The notes: a model not told the origin generated them from the sequence alone. A stretch of DNA of 64,000 nucleotides from Bog-159 sp963785255 (GCA_963785255.1 CAWAUR010000004.1:30343-94342); one strand, 5' to 3'; numbered from the stretch's first letter, positions 16,929 through 26,238 are shown. Numbers and translations are program-made.

Positions 16929-17921
16929 TTCCGAATACAGGCCCATGCGGCTCTTCACCAACTCCACCGTGGAATTCGCGATCGGAGCCACCCGCGCCGC
17001 ACCCTCCCGCAGAACGCCAGGCACGTACGCCGGATCGGCCATGATCTCGCGATAACGCTGCTGGAACGGCTCCAGGTGCGCAACGGTCATCTCGGCTACC
17101 TGCTTCTTCAACTCGCCGTAACGCATGCCGGCGAAGTGCGCGCGCATCTGGTCGCCCGACCAGCCGCTGAAGGCTTGAAATATATTCAGCAGGTTGGCGA
17201 CGCCGTCGCCCATCTTAGTAACGCCTTCGAAATCCACCGCCGGATTGGAATCGGTGGTGGCGCGCATCACGGTCTTGCGGATGCGGGCCGGCGGATCGAG
17301 CAGCGCCACCGCGTGATTCGCGCCCGCGCCCGATTTGCTCATCTTGGCGGTGGGATCGTCGAGCCCCATGATGCGCGCGCCCACGCCCGGCAAACTTGTG
17401 GCCGGCATGACGAACGTCTCGCCGTACAGCGAATTGAAGCGCTGCGCGATGTCGCGGGTAAGCTCCAGGTGCTGCGCCTGATCCTCTCCTACCGGCACGG
17501 CGGCCGCCTGATACAGCAGAATGTCGGCGGCCATCAGGCATGGATATTGCAATAGGCCGTCGCCCACGGATTCCTGCTTGGCGGCTTTGGCTTTGTATTG
17601 CGTCATGCGCTCCAGCCAGCCGACCGGCGTGACACAGGTGAGCATCCATGCCAGTTCGGTGTGCGCGGGCACGGCCGATTGCACCATGATGCTCGACTGT
17701 TTTGGATCGATGCCCGCCGCCAGATACAGGCCCGCGATTTCGAGAATCTTGGCGCGCAGTTCCGCGGGTTCCTGATAAATCGTGACGGCGTGCAGATCGA
17801 CAATGCAGAAGATGCATTCGTAATCCGCCTGCACGCGCACCCAATTCTTCAATGCGCCAAGATAATTTCCGATGTGAAGATTTCCGGACGGCTGCATGCC
17901 GGAGAAGACTCGTGCTCTCAT
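16917..17921 (-). CDS. trpS: Tryptophanyl-tRNA synthetase
   Basis: 334 residues from ATG at 17921 (MRARVFSGMQPSGNLHIGNYLGA). The class I signatures are present: HIGN (HIGH box) near residue 16 and KMSKS at about residue 195. Length is normal for bacterial TrpRS. It charges tRNA-Trp with tryptophan using ATP. The start overlaps by 2 bp the ATG of the divergent RNA methyltransferase gene. The extreme C-terminus (SETAP, stop) comes from a family A repeat arm. Confidence 0.96.
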   Translation of the reverse strand: MRARVFSGMQPSGNLHIGNYLGALKNWVRVQADYECIFCIVDLHAVTIYQEPAELRAKILEIAGLYLAAGIDPKQSSIMVQSAVPAHTELAWMLTCVTPVGWLERMTQYKAKAAKQESVGDGLLQYPCLMAADILLYQAAAVPVGEDQAQHLELTRDIAQRFNSLYGETFVMPATSLPGVGARIMGLDDPTAKMSKSGAGANHAVALLDPPARIRKTVMRATTDSNPAVDFEGVTKMGDGVANLLNIFQAFSGWSGDQMRAHFAGMRYGELKKQVAEMTVAHLEPFQQRYREIMADPAYVPGVLREGAARVAPIANSTVELVKSRMGLYSETAP

Positions 17922-19152
17922 GGTAAGTGGGTTCGAAGGAGTAATTTTTATCCTAAGCGATTTCGAGATCGGCGTGGAGAAGCTGGTGTACGGCGGCGAA
18001 GGACTGGGGCGTCTGGAAGGCCGCGCCGTGCTGATGCCGTTCGTGCTGCCGGGCGAGCGGGTACGCGTGCACGCGGTAAGCGAAAAGCCTGGACTGGTGC
18101 GGGGCGAATTGATGGAGTTGCTCGAGGCCGCACCGGAGCGGGTGGCCGCGCCGTGCCCGTATTTCATGCGCTGCGGCGGCTGCCACTATCAGCATGCGCC
18201 CTACGAGATGCAGCTCGGCTTGAAGCGCGCGATTCTGGAGGACCAGTTACGGCGCATCGGGAAGATCGCGCCGGCGGATATTGAGGTGGTGGCAGGCGAG
18301 CCGTGGGGCTATCGCAATCGCGTGCAGTTGCATGTCGCGAACGGCGCGCTGGGATACCGCGAAGCTCTTTCGCGCAGGCTTTGCCCGATCGAGAAGTGCC
18401 CGATCTCGTCGCCGGCCATCAACCGGGCGATTCCGGTGCTGCGCGAAATGCTGGGCGATCCGCGCTGGCCGCGCTTCGTGCATTCCATCGAGCTATTTAC
18501 CAATGAAACGCAGATGCAGCTTAATGTTTTGGAGACGGATCGCCCGGTCGCCAGGCGATTTTTCGATTGGTGCGCGGAACGCATTCCGGGGCTGGCCGAG
18601 AGCGCGCTCGATTATGCGGCCGCCGGACATAGTTTCCGCGTGAGCCGCGGATCGTTCTTTCAAGTAAACCGGTTCCTGATCGAAAAGCTGGTGGACGTTG
18701 CGCTCGACGGCGCGGAAGGGCAGACGGCCCTGGATCTCTACGCGGGCGTGGGGCTGTTCTCGCTGCCGCTTGCGCAACGGTTTCGCTCGGTGACGGCGGT
18801 CGAATCGGGCGCGCGCGCGGCGGGCGATCTGCGCTACAACGCCGAGCGTGCCGGCGTCGCCGTGCGCGTGGAACAGGCGGATGCCGAAGCTTGGATGGAA
18901 CAGTTGGAAACGCCTCCCGATTTCGTGCTGCTGGATCCCCCGCGCGCGGGGATCGGCAAGCGCATGGTGGATCGTCTGGCTAAGCTACGTCCACCGCGAT
19001 TGGCGCTGGTGTCATGCGATCCCGCGACTCTCGCGCGCGACTTGGCGGGGCTTATCGGCGCGGGATATAGGGTCGATAAGCTGACGCTGGTGGACTTATT
19101 CCCGCAGACGTATCATCTGGAAACGGTCGCGCGCCTATCGATCCCGGTTTGA
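17920..19152 (+). CDS. 23S rRNA (uracil-C5) methyltransferase, RlmD/TrmA family
   Basis: About 410 residues. An N-terminal TRAM domain (VEKLVYGGEGLGRLEGR) is followed by the iron-sulfur cysteines CPYFMRCGGCHYQH with a fourth Cys in RRLCPIEKCP. SAM binding is in ALDLYAGVGLFSLPLA, and the catalytic region has LLDPPRAGIG and LALVSCDPATLARD with the nucleophilic Cys. This is the RlmD/RlmC/TrmA family that methylates uracil C5 in rRNA or tRNA; RlmD-like is the best guess given TRAM plus cluster. ATG 17920 is the start I favour; GAAGGAG lies further down, before non-ATG codons. Confidence 0.9.
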   Translation: MVSGFEGVIFILSDFEIGVEKLVYGGEGLGRLEGRAVLMPFVLPGERVRVHAVSEKPGLVRGELMELLEAAPERVAAPCPYFMRCGGCHYQHAPYEMQLGLKRAILEDQLRRIGKIAPADIEVVAGEPWGYRNRVQLHVANGALGYREALSRRLCPIEKCPISSPAINRAIPVLREMLGDPRWPRFVHSIELFTNETQMQLNVLETDRPVARRFFDWCAERIPGLAESALDYAAAGHSFRVSRGSFFQVNRFLIEKLVDVALDGAEGQTALDLYAGVGLFSLPLAQRFRSVTAVESGARAAGDLRYNAERAGVAVRVEQADAEAWMEQLETPPDFVLLDPPRAGIGKRMVDRLAKLRPPRLALVSCDPATLARDLAGLIGAGYRVDKLTLVDLFPQTYHLETVARLSIPV

Positions 19153-19161
19153 AGTGACGCA

Positions 19162-19410
19162 TTGGACGTGCTACAAATTGCGAAAGCAGCCACGATGACA
19201 GGTCCGGCGGCTGAATCGGAGGACTTGGCCAGTCTTTACCATCGCGCTTTCAAGGACTATGGCAGCCGTGCGCTTTGGAACATGCGGCCCATCGCGAACC
19301 CCACCGCCGCCGACGCGCTGGCGATCACCAGGGCGCTGAGAACGCACGGTGGCATGGATGGCCGGCGCCTGGCGGAACGCATCGAGAGACTGTGCCGTGC
19401 CGCTCGCTAA
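19162..19410 (+). CDS. Small hypothetical protein paired with a decayed nucleotidyltransferase
   Basis: 82 residues from TTG 19162, or 71 from ATG 19195 (MTGPAAESEDLASLYHRAF). Soluble, helical and charged, with ALWNMRPIANPTAADALAITRAL and RRLAERIERL. The end overlaps the beginning of the broken nucleotidyltransferase gene, as in AbiEii-type two-gene modules where a small partner is coupled to the toxin-like enzyme. The antitoxin-like role is inferred from position only; I do not recognise a named domain. Confidence 0.55.
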   Translation: MDVLQIAKAATMTGPAAESEDLASLYHRAFKDYGSRALWNMRPIANPTAADALAITRALRTHGGMDGRRLAERIERLCRAAR

Positions 19411-20009
19411 GTTGCAATCCCACGTGCTGCGCCTGCTCGCCGCCGGGCGCAGCCCCGGCAGCTATATCGCGGGCGGCGTCGCTATCAATCGGGAGGGGCC
19501 ACGCTTTTCGGGCGATATCGACATTTTTCAGGCATCGGAGAACCGTCTGGCCGCCGCCGACCGGCGCGAGCCTCGCGACATCGTCGACCTGGTGACTATC
19601 CATGGGAGCATTCTCCCTCTGGGGGCCGTGATCTCCGCCGCGGTAGGACGCTTTCCCGGGGCAGCCGCCGGAAGAGATGCTGGCCGACATCAGGCGCCAC
19701 AGCCGATTCACGGCGGAGGAATTTCGCGTCCTGGCGACTGCGCGGCCCATTGATGTTCCTGCTCTGCACAGCCAGATCCGAAGCATGCTCGAGGACGCGG
19801 AGCGATTTATCGGACGCCTTCCGAGCGACGCTGTTGGTTTCGTCTTTCTGGCGGGCGGTAAACCCGTTCAACCCGACATTGAAGCTCTTGGAACTTACCA
19901 GCGCCACGCCGGCGCACCCGGTGGCGTGTGGCCGTCTTCGGCCGAGATATCGAGCGCCATGTTGGAGCGGTACCGCACGAAGGGCGACAGTGGCAATGCC
20001 AAGCAGTGA
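19397..20009 (+). pseudogene. Broken AbiEii/AbiGii-type nucleotidyltransferase (internal deletion plus frameshift)
   Basis: From GTG 19397 the frame reads SYIAGGVAINREGPRFSGDIDIF, the GG-x12-DxD core of nucleotidyltransferase toxins of the AbiEii type. It then jumps directly to NRLAAADRREPRDIVDLVTIHG, which in relatives follows about 80 residues later, so the middle is deleted. After GAVISAAVGRFPG the reading shifts near 19660-19680, and the rest (EEMLADIRRHSRFTAEEFRVLATARPIDV...) continues in another frame to 20009. Family members transfer a nucleotide to an RNA or protein target and act in abortive infection or plasmid maintenance. This copy cannot be active. Confidence 0.78.
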
Positions 20010-20084
20010 TGTTATACTTTCGGCGGTCGGTCACGCCTTAGCTCGCTGAGTTCGTAATAGGCGCGGCGCAAGTGTGCCAAATCT

Positions 20085-20393
20085 TCACGCTGCCTGCTTA
20101 GGAATCACATCCCGCTCGATCGCGGCCAAATCGATCGAGTCCAGATCGTAGCGATTCTGGATGTTTAGCCAGTATTGCGCGGAGGTGCCGAAGTAGCGGC
20201 CCAGCCGCGCGGCCGTGTCCGCCGTGATGCCGCGCTTGCCATTCACGATCAGGCTGATGCGGTTGGCCGGCACGCGGATCGCCTGGGCCAGGCGGTTAAT
20301 GCTGATCCGCTCGTCCCGCAGGTCTTCAAGCAGGATTCTGCCAGGGTGAATCGGCGGCAGCTTCTTTTCAGTGGTAATCGACGATTTCGACAT
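20085..20393 (-). CDS. higA: HigA-type antitoxin, XRE/HTH family
   Basis: 102 residues from ATG 20393 (MSKSSITTEKKLPPIHPGRILLEDL), with the characteristic IHPGRIL and the helix-turn-helix INRLAQAIRVPANRISLIVNGKRGI, then SAQYWLNIQNRYDL. HigA neutralises the HigB mRNA interferase and represses the operon. The ATG lies in a shifted frame inside the 3' end of the higB remnant, the usual overlapping higB-higA arrangement. The antitoxin reads intact while the toxin does not. Confidence 0.9.
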   Translation of the reverse strand: MSKSSITTEKKLPPIHPGRILLEDLRDERISINRLAQAIRVPANRISLIVNGKRGITADTAARLGRYFGTSAQYWLNIQNRYDLDSIDLAAIERDVIPKQAA

Positions 20394-20581
20394 CGGCCGG
20401 TCCTTTCGCTTTCCATTTGGCTTCCAGCCGGTTGCCGCGAAGCGCCCGCAACTCGTCAAGAGTGGTAGCGGAGTCCAGCCGTTTCAAGCGAGTTCGAGTC
20501 TGATCTTCGATGTTCCAGTTCAACGACGCTCCGGCCAGCCAAGAGCATCCCGGCGCGGGCGTCCTTGAAGGACTGGATCAT
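20368..20581 (-). pseudogene. higB: Decayed higB toxin gene
   Basis: Starts MIQSFKDARAGMLLAG from ATG 20581. A frame change follows, then LKRLDSATTLDELRALRGNRLEA, and it ends DVEIVDYH before the TGA at 20368. These are the beginning, middle and end of a HigB (RelE-fold) toxin, but about 23 residues between NRLEA and the end (the region that normally holds the GQYSIRINDQWRICF core) are missing, and the length, 214 bp, is not a multiple of three. The catalytic core is therefore gone. Confidence 0.78.
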
Positions 20582-20594
20582 ACCTATATGGTAT
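20580..20594. promoter_or_regulatory. Candidate HigA operator ATACC-N5-GGTAT
   Basis: ATACCTATATGGTAT is a perfect inverted repeat (5-bp arms, AT-rich 5-bp centre). It overlaps the higB start codon and a possible -10, CATATA, on the minus strand. HigA proteins repress by binding palindromes at this position. Confidence 0.5.
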
Positions 20595-20731
20595 TACTTT
20601 ACAGGTACAACCCGCAGCCTTGACCGCCGTCGATGCTTCGCTTCCCCGGGGCTAATGGCCCGGCCATTGCCGTAGCGCGATTCGCGGTGATCCACGTCGC
20701 GCAGCCGGGCTCTACCTTCCGGCGCACGCCT

Positions 20732-22966
20732 CTAACGCGTCGTATTTGTCAGTATCGAGATGTTACTCGATTTTGAGTTAGCGGTCACCAGCCCCCGCTT
20801 GCCGTTCCCGGTAAAGTCGGCCGAAGCCACGGCTGCGGGTGCGATACCGGTTGCATAGATCACCTGGGGCTGGAATGTACCATTACCATTGCCTATCAGA
20901 ATCGAGATAGTCGACGAACCTTCGTTGGTAACAGCGAGATCAACGTTCCCATCGCCATTGAAGTCAGTCGCTAGGACAGAACTTCCGCCCGACCCAATCT
21001 CATAATTCACCGGCGGCTGAAACGTTCCCTTGCCGTCACCCAGCAGTATGGAGACGTTATGCGAAGAGGCGTTTGCGACCGCCAGATCAAGCTTGCCATC
21101 CTTATTGAAGTCTCCAGCCGTGACTGAAGAGGGATTGGCGCCGGCCGGGTAAGTGGTCTGTTCTTCGAAGGTGCCGTCGCCGCGGCCAAGAAGGATGGAA
21201 ACATTCCCCTGACTCTCTCCTAAGTTAGTTATGGCCAGGTCCAGCTTGCCATCGCCATTGAAGTCGCCGGCAGCCACCGATAAGGGGTCGATACCGGTTC
21301 CGTAAATAGTCTGTGGCTGGAAAGTGCCATCGCCGTTTCCCAACAGTATGGAGACTCTACCCGCGTAACATGCGCAACTGTAGATTTGCTCTGTAACTGC
21401 GAGATCCAACTTACCGTCGCCGTTGAAATCACCTACGGCGATGGCGGTTGGCGCCAAATCCACCGTGTAGCCGACGGGCGGCTGGAAGGTTCCATCGCCA
21501 TTCCCTAAGATGATATAGACAGTGTTGCCGGGGTTAGTCAGACCATCGCCGTAATCGGCGCTTGCCACATCCGGAATGCCGTCCCCATTGAAGTCCCCTA
21601 CGGCGATCGCCCCGTTGCCGCCGCCATAGCTCAACGGCGGCTGAAAGGTGCCATCTCCGTTGCCCAGCAGGATCACCGCGCCATGCCCGTTGACCACCAA
21701 ATCCGGTATGCCATCGCCATTGAAATCCCCGGCGGCCACGGAATTGGGAGATCCCGGCAAGGTGTCCATGGTGGTCGCCCGCAAAGTGCCTTGGCGAGTG
21801 TCCAACAGCAGCTCGACGCCATCCTCGGGGTTGATCGTCACCAGGTCCGGCGTACCGTCGCCGTTCAAATCGCCCGCCGCCAAGTACGACAACTTGCCAT
21901 TCTGCTCGTAAGAAACCGGGGCTTGGAATGTGCCATCGCCGTTGCCGAATAGAATCGAGATACTGCACGGCGCTACATCTGTGCGCGAATTGATGGCTGC
22001 CACGGCGAGGTCCGCCTTGCCGTCGCCGTTGAAGTCGGCTACGGCGATGGCGGTCCCATAGTCGTTGCCACCCTCCAATAGATAGCCGGCGGCTGGCTGG
22101 AAAAGGCCATTGCCGGTTCCCAGCAATACGGCGAATGCAAAATCGTTCTGGCGCGATTCGGCGTCGGCGACGGCTAAGTCCGCATGGCCGTCGCCATTGA
22201 AATCTCCAGCCGCGATCGAAACCGGATAACCCGCGGCGCCGTAGGAGACGACGGGTTGAAAGCTGCCGTCGCCCTTGCCGAGCAAGATGGATACGGCCCC
22301 GGCATGCTGGCACGCCGCAGCCAAGTCCGCTTTACCATCGCCGTTGAAATCTCCCACGGCGAGCGCGACGGGTTGTTCAGCCACGTCGTAGTTGGTCTGC
22401 GGCTGAAAGGTTCCGTCGCCCTTGCCCAGCAGGATTGAGATTGTGTGGCCGAATACCGGCCGGGTGCCGGTCGTGCCGCCATTGGCTACTGCCAGATCCG
22501 GCTTACCGTCGCCATTGAAGTCCGCCACCACTACGAATCGTGGGCCGGTCTCCACCGGGTAACTGACTTGAGGCTGAAAGGTGCCGTCGCCCTTGCCCAG
22601 CAATATGGAAACGGTATTGGAGGACGCATTGGCAACGGCTAAGTCCGGCTCCCCATCGAGGTTGAAGTCGCCCACCGCCACGGCGTCGGGACTGCTCCCC
22701 ACGGCAAACGTGACCGGAGGCTGGAACGTGCCATCGCCATTGCCCAACAGCACGGCGACCTCACCGGAGTCATTCAGCGCTACCGCCAAATCCGGCTTGC
22801 CGTCGTTGTTGAAGTCGCCGATCGCCACGGAATCGGGCTTGGGTCCGGCCGGGTACACTCTTTGCGCATTGAATGAAACACCGGGCGTCGCTGCCGTGGC
22901 GGCCCAAGTCAGTACGGCCATGGCCCATGCCAGCCGCACACATCGCGCGAAGTTGACAATCCGCAT
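20732..22966 (-). CDS. Secreted FG-GAP/VCBS repeat protein
   Basis: 744 residues with signal peptide (VRLAWAMAVLTWAATAA). The rest consists of about thirteen units of about 50 residues, each with a calcium loop such as GDFNGDGKPDLAVAN followed by VSILLGNGDGTFQP. The units fold as beta-propeller blades and bind calcium. Proteins of this type are secreted or surface-attached and often bind polysaccharide or protein partners. No catalytic domain or sorting signal is visible. Neighbouring repeats are similar in DNA as well, indicating growth by internal duplication. Confidence 0.88.
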   Translation of the reverse strand: MRIVNFARCVRLAWAMAVLTWAATAATPGVSFNAQRVYPAGPKPDSVAIGDFNNDGKPDLAVALNDSGEVAVLLGNGDGTFQPPVTFAVGSSPDAVAVGDFNLDGEPDLAVANASSNTVSILLGKGDGTFQPQVSYPVETGPRFVVVADFNGDGKPDLAVANGGTTGTRPVFGHTISILLGKGDGTFQPQTNYDVAEQPVALAVGDFNGDGKADLAAACQHAGAVSILLGKGDGSFQPVVSYGAAGYPVSIAAGDFNGDGHADLAVADAESRQNDFAFAVLLGTGNGLFQPAAGYLLEGGNDYGTAIAVADFNGDGKADLAVAAINSRTDVAPCSISILFGNGDGTFQAPVSYEQNGKLSYLAAGDLNGDGTPDLVTINPEDGVELLLDTRQGTLRATTMDTLPGSPNSVAAGDFNGDGIPDLVVNGHGAVILLGNGDGTFQPPLSYGGGNGAIAVGDFNGDGIPDVASADYGDGLTNPGNTVYIILGNGDGTFQPPVGYTVDLAPTAIAVGDFNGDGKLDLAVTEQIYSCACYAGRVSILLGNGDGTFQPQTIYGTGIDPLSVAAGDFNGDGKLDLAITNLGESQGNVSILLGRGDGTFEEQTTYPAGANPSSVTAGDFNKDGKLDLAVANASSHNVSILLGDGKGTFQPPVNYEIGSGGSSVLATDFNGDGNVDLAVTNEGSSTISILIGNGNGTFQPQVIYATGIAPAAVASADFTGNGKRGLVTANSKSSNISILTNTTR

Positions 22967-23060
22967 CGCTGCCTCCTTTATATATAGGAGTGTGGCAGGT
23001 CCGCCGGCGCGGTGCGTGTAAATGTTTGTAAATAGTCTGCGCGGCGGCTGTGTCGAGGCT

Positions 23061-23228
23061 ACCGCTCCCTTACAGTCGCGGCTCAGTACCGGCTTCTGAC
23101 GTCGCGGCTCAGTACCGGCTTCTGACGGTCGCGGCTCGGTACCGGCTTCTGACGGTCGCGGCTCGGTACCGGCTTCTGACGGTCGCGGCTCGGTACCGGC
23201 TTCTGAGCCGCGCGCGTCAGCAAGCGGT
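23061..23228. repeat. Family A repeat containing five tandem 27-bp units
   Basis: The outer arms ACCGCTCCCTTACAGTCGCG (from 23061) and GAGCCGCGCGCGTCAGCAAG (to 23228) are imperfect complements. Between and partly including them, the unit GTCGCGGCTCGGTACCGG + CTTCTGACG repeats five times from 23074 to about 23207, nearly identical. It lies between two convergently or serially ended genes and does not encode a credible protein. Confidence 0.88.
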
Positions 23229-23251
23229 TTCTAACCCGTGCTACAGCTTGG

Positions 23252-25879
23252 TTACGCGCGGTGCAGTTTGCTTACTGCATCCACCTGCGTAGCGCGCCAT
23301 GCCGGCAGCGCCGCCGCGACCATGGCGAACCCAGTGACCGCCCCGGCCGCCGCCGCCAGCATGGCCAGCGGGTTCGACGGAGCCCCGGGCACCAGACTGC
23401 CCAGCCATCGCGACGCAGCCCATGCTCCCAGTATGCCGATTCCGGCGCCCGTGATGGACAATCGCAAAGCCTGCCATCCCGCCCAGCGCAAAATCGATCG
23501 CGGCGGCGCGCCCAAAGCCATGCGGATGGCAATCTCGCCCTCCCGCACGCGCACCCAATGGCTCAACAGACCGTAGATGCCCACCGCCGCCAAAACCATC
23601 GCCAGGCCCGCGAACAGCCCCAATAGCAGCGTACTGAAACGCCGCTGGGCGAGCGATGCGGCCACGGTCTCGGCGAAGGGCCGCAAGCTCTGGATGGGCA
23701 AATTGCCATCGATGGCCGCCACGCGACGCCGCACCGCGGACGCCAGTGCTTGCGGATCGCCCGCGCAGCGAATCATCACAACCATGGCCTCGGACGACGA
23801 TTGTGAAAATGGCAGATAGACTTCCGGATACGGCTCGGTCCCCAAGCCCATCTGGCCGGCGTCCCCCACCACGCCGACGATTTGGTAGACGGGCCCGTCG
23901 CGATAAGGACCGCCCCATTTGATGCGGCCTCCCACGGCGGATCCGCGTGGCCACCATTTGCGCGCGAAAGTCTCGTTCACGATGACTACGCGCGGCGGAT
24001 CGTGCTCGGTGAAGCGGCGGCCTTCGCGCAGCGGGATGCGCATGGCGCCAAAGTAATCGCGATCGGCGGTGTTGAATAGCGCGATGGGCACTTCGGCGGG
24101 CTGCGGCGCGGCGCGGTCGAGGATGGAATAGAACCAGTCGCCGCAATCGCCCACGGATGGCGGGCAGTTTACGGCTCCCACGTCCGTGACACCGGGGAGC
24201 CCGCGCAAGTCCCGCCGCAGGCCGCCATAGAAATTTTGAATGGCCTCGGCGCTGCGGTAGCTCGACGACGGCAGCACCAACTCGAGGGCCAGCACATGCT
24301 CGGGATCGTAGCCCGGGTTGCTGGTTTGGGCGGAGATCAGATTTCGCAGCAGCAGGCTGGCGGCGAAGGCCAGCACCATCGTCAAGGCGATTTCGGCGAC
24401 TACCAGCCCGCTGCGCAAAGCGTTTCCGCCGCGGCTGGAGGCCCAACGGGTACTGTCTTTCAAAACCGAAATCAGTTCTTGTTTTGCGGCGGCGAAGATG
24501 GGGGCGAGTCCGGTTACCAGAGCCGTCGCCAGCGTGATGACCGCCGCGAAAAGGAGCACGCGCGCATCGAACGTAGTTTCGCCGAGGCGCGGAATCTCGC
24601 GCGGTCCCATGGCGATGAGCGCGCGCACGCCCCACTGCGCCAACAGGCTGCCGGCGATGCCCCCCAGCGCGGCCAATACAAGGTTTTCGACCAGCAGTTG
24701 CCGCGTGAGCCGCGCGCGCCCTGCGCCGATGGCCGCGCGGATGGCGATTTCTTGCGCCCGCACCGTGCCGCGCGCTAGGAGTAAGCTGGCCACATTGGCG
24801 CACGCGATGATGAGCACCAGTCCCGCGGCTGCCAACAGGATTAGCAGCGTAGGGCGCACGTCGTGGGTCCGCTCATCGGCAAGAAACGCGCCGTATGCGC
24901 GATGCTGGCTTTCCGGTCCGGGGTCCGCTTCGGCCAGATGGCGCATGAGGGCATTCAGATCTGCCATAGCTGCTCGGAGCGTCACGCCGGGCTTCAGCCG
25001 GGCCAGCAGACGCATGGACCCATGCGCGCTACGGTCCGCGATATCGCCCTGCATGCGGTAGAGGGGCAGATACAAATCGATCGATTGCTCGTAGAATTTG
25101 AACTGCGGCGGCAGCACGCCGAGCACGATGTAAGGCTGGCTGTTTAAGGTCAGCGTAGTGCCCACGATGTGGGGGCCGGCGCCCAGTTTGCCGGCCCAGA
25201 ATTGGTAACTCAGCACGGCGGTCAAGGGCGCGCCAGGCCGGTCGTCCGCGCCGCTGAACACGCGGCCGAGCAGCGGCTTCGCGCCGGTCAAGCCGAAGAA
25301 ACCGCTGGTGACCGTCGCCGCGCGGGTCAGCGCAGCCTCGCCATGTCCGGTCAGCGTAAGATGCGCGGTGTGCATGCCGGCCATCTCTTCGAAGCTATGG
25401 TTCTCGCTGCGCCAGTGCTGGTAATTTACCCAAGTCACGCTGATGCCCTCGGCCTGGGGGTCCCATTCGCCTAACTGCACGAGGCGCTCGGCGGCGGGGT
25501 AGGGCAAAGGACGCAGCAGAACTGTGTTCACCACGCTGAAAATGGCTGTGTTCGCGCCGATGCCCAGCGCCAGCGTGAGCGTCACAACCAGCGCAAATCC
25601 AGGCGCTCGCCGGATACCGCGCAGCGCATAGCGCAGATCCTGGGCGGTAGTTTCGAGCCAGCGCCAACTCCATGCGTCGCGCGCGCGCTCCTCGATGCGC
25701 GTAAGATTGCCGATGTGGCGGCGCGCCGCCGCGCGGGCTTCCTCCGGCGGCAGGCCTCGTGCGATGTTCTGCTCGATTTCCATTTCAAGGTGCGCGTCGA
25801 GTTCGGCGCGGAGATCCTCGCCGATCGCCTGCCGGCCGGTGAGCATGCCCCGGAGTTTCGACCACCATTGGCGTAGCAT
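23252..25879 (-). CDS. ADOP family permease (MacB/FtsX-like), copy 1
   Basis: 875 residues from ATG 25879 (MLRQWWSKLRGML). An N-terminal cytoplasmic prefix (about 1-80, DLRAELDAHLEMEIEQNIARGLPPEEA split across the motif) leads to a first helix near residue 105, a periplasmic MacB core, three helices of an FtsX domain (about 370-490), then a second MacB core/FtsX pair to the C-terminus (TVLLRP, EIAIRAAIGAGRARL, EIAIRMALGAPPRSI). This two-fold layout without a linked ATPase is the acidobacterial duplicated orphan permease family. Probably a mechanotransmitting efflux or lipoprotein-type ABC permease; substrate unknown. Its PadR gene ends 2 bp upstream. Confidence 0.92.
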   Translation of the reverse strand: MLRQWWSKLRGMLTGRQAIGEDLRAELDAHLEMEIEQNIARGLPPEEARAAARRHIGNLTRIEERARDAWSWRWLETTAQDLRYALRGIRRAPGFALVVTLTLALGIGANTAIFSVVNTVLLRPLPYPAAERLVQLGEWDPQAEGISVTWVNYQHWRSENHSFEEMAGMHTAHLTLTGHGEAALTRAATVTSGFFGLTGAKPLLGRVFSGADDRPGAPLTAVLSYQFWAGKLGAGPHIVGTTLTLNSQPYIVLGVLPPQFKFYEQSIDLYLPLYRMQGDIADRSAHGSMRLLARLKPGVTLRAAMADLNALMRHLAEADPGPESQHRAYGAFLADERTHDVRPTLLILLAAAGLVLIIACANVASLLLARGTVRAQEIAIRAAIGAGRARLTRQLLVENLVLAALGGIAGSLLAQWGVRALIAMGPREIPRLGETTFDARVLLFAAVITLATALVTGLAPIFAAAKQELISVLKDSTRWASSRGGNALRSGLVVAEIALTMVLAFAASLLLRNLISAQTSNPGYDPEHVLALELVLPSSSYRSAEAIQNFYGGLRRDLRGLPGVTDVGAVNCPPSVGDCGDWFYSILDRAAPQPAEVPIALFNTADRDYFGAMRIPLREGRRFTEHDPPRVVIVNETFARKWWPRGSAVGGRIKWGGPYRDGPVYQIVGVVGDAGQMGLGTEPYPEVYLPFSQSSSEAMVVMIRCAGDPQALASAVRRRVAAIDGNLPIQSLRPFAETVAASLAQRRFSTLLLGLFAGLAMVLAAVGIYGLLSHWVRVREGEIAIRMALGAPPRSILRWAGWQALRLSITGAGIGILGAWAASRWLGSLVPGAPSNPLAMLAAAAGAVTGFAMVAAALPAWRATQVDAVSKLHRA

Positions 25880-25881
25880 GT

Positions 25882-26232
25882 TCAGCCCTCCGGCGCCAGG
25901 ATCCGTCCCATGGCTTCCACGAATCGCTCCCAGCGCGATGTGGCGGCGATCAGTTGCTTGCGGCCCGCGGGCGTGAGCCGGTAATACTTGGCGCGCCGGC
26001 CGTTGGGCGACATCTTCCATTGCGCCGCGATCCAGTTTCGTTGCAGCAGGCGCTGCAGCGCGGGATACAAGGAGCCATTATCGACGAGAAACTCGTCGCC
26101 CGACTGGCGCTCCAGGAATTGCGTCATACCGTAAGCGTGATTGGGGCCGGCTTCGAGGCTGCGCAGGATCAGCACTTCCAGCGTGCCCTGCAGAAATTCG
26201 AGCCGCTCCCGTGGATTGTCTACCGTAGACAT
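25882..26232 (-). CDS. PadR family transcriptional regulator, partner of ADOP copy 1
   Basis: 116 residues from ATG 26232 (MSTVDNPRERLEFLQGTLEVLILRSL). The winged helix continues with GPNHAYGMTQFLERQSG, DNGSLYPALQRLLQRNWI and AKYYRLTPAGRKQL, the PadR signature. PadR proteins are repressors released by small molecules. The gene sits at the head of a two-gene operon with the permease. TTGACA and TATATA with 18-bp spacing lie just upstream, and TATATA ends 6 nt before the ATG, so the mRNA is probably leaderless and this start is favoured over longer ones. GTCTACCGTAGAC in the first codons is an inverted repeat. Confidence 0.9.
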   Translation of the reverse strand: MSTVDNPRERLEFLQGTLEVLILRSLEAGPNHAYGMTQFLERQSGDEFLVDNGSLYPALQRLLQRNWIAAQWKMSPNGRRAKYYRLTPAGRKQLIAATSRWERFVEAMGRILAPEG

Positions 26233-26238
26233 ACTACC

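Noticed and set aside
23061..23228. CRISPR array or short repetitive protein gene
   Set aside because: Head-to-tail 27-bp units without spacers. The open frame through them (RYRLLTVAA repeated) is a by-product of the unit length being divisible by three.
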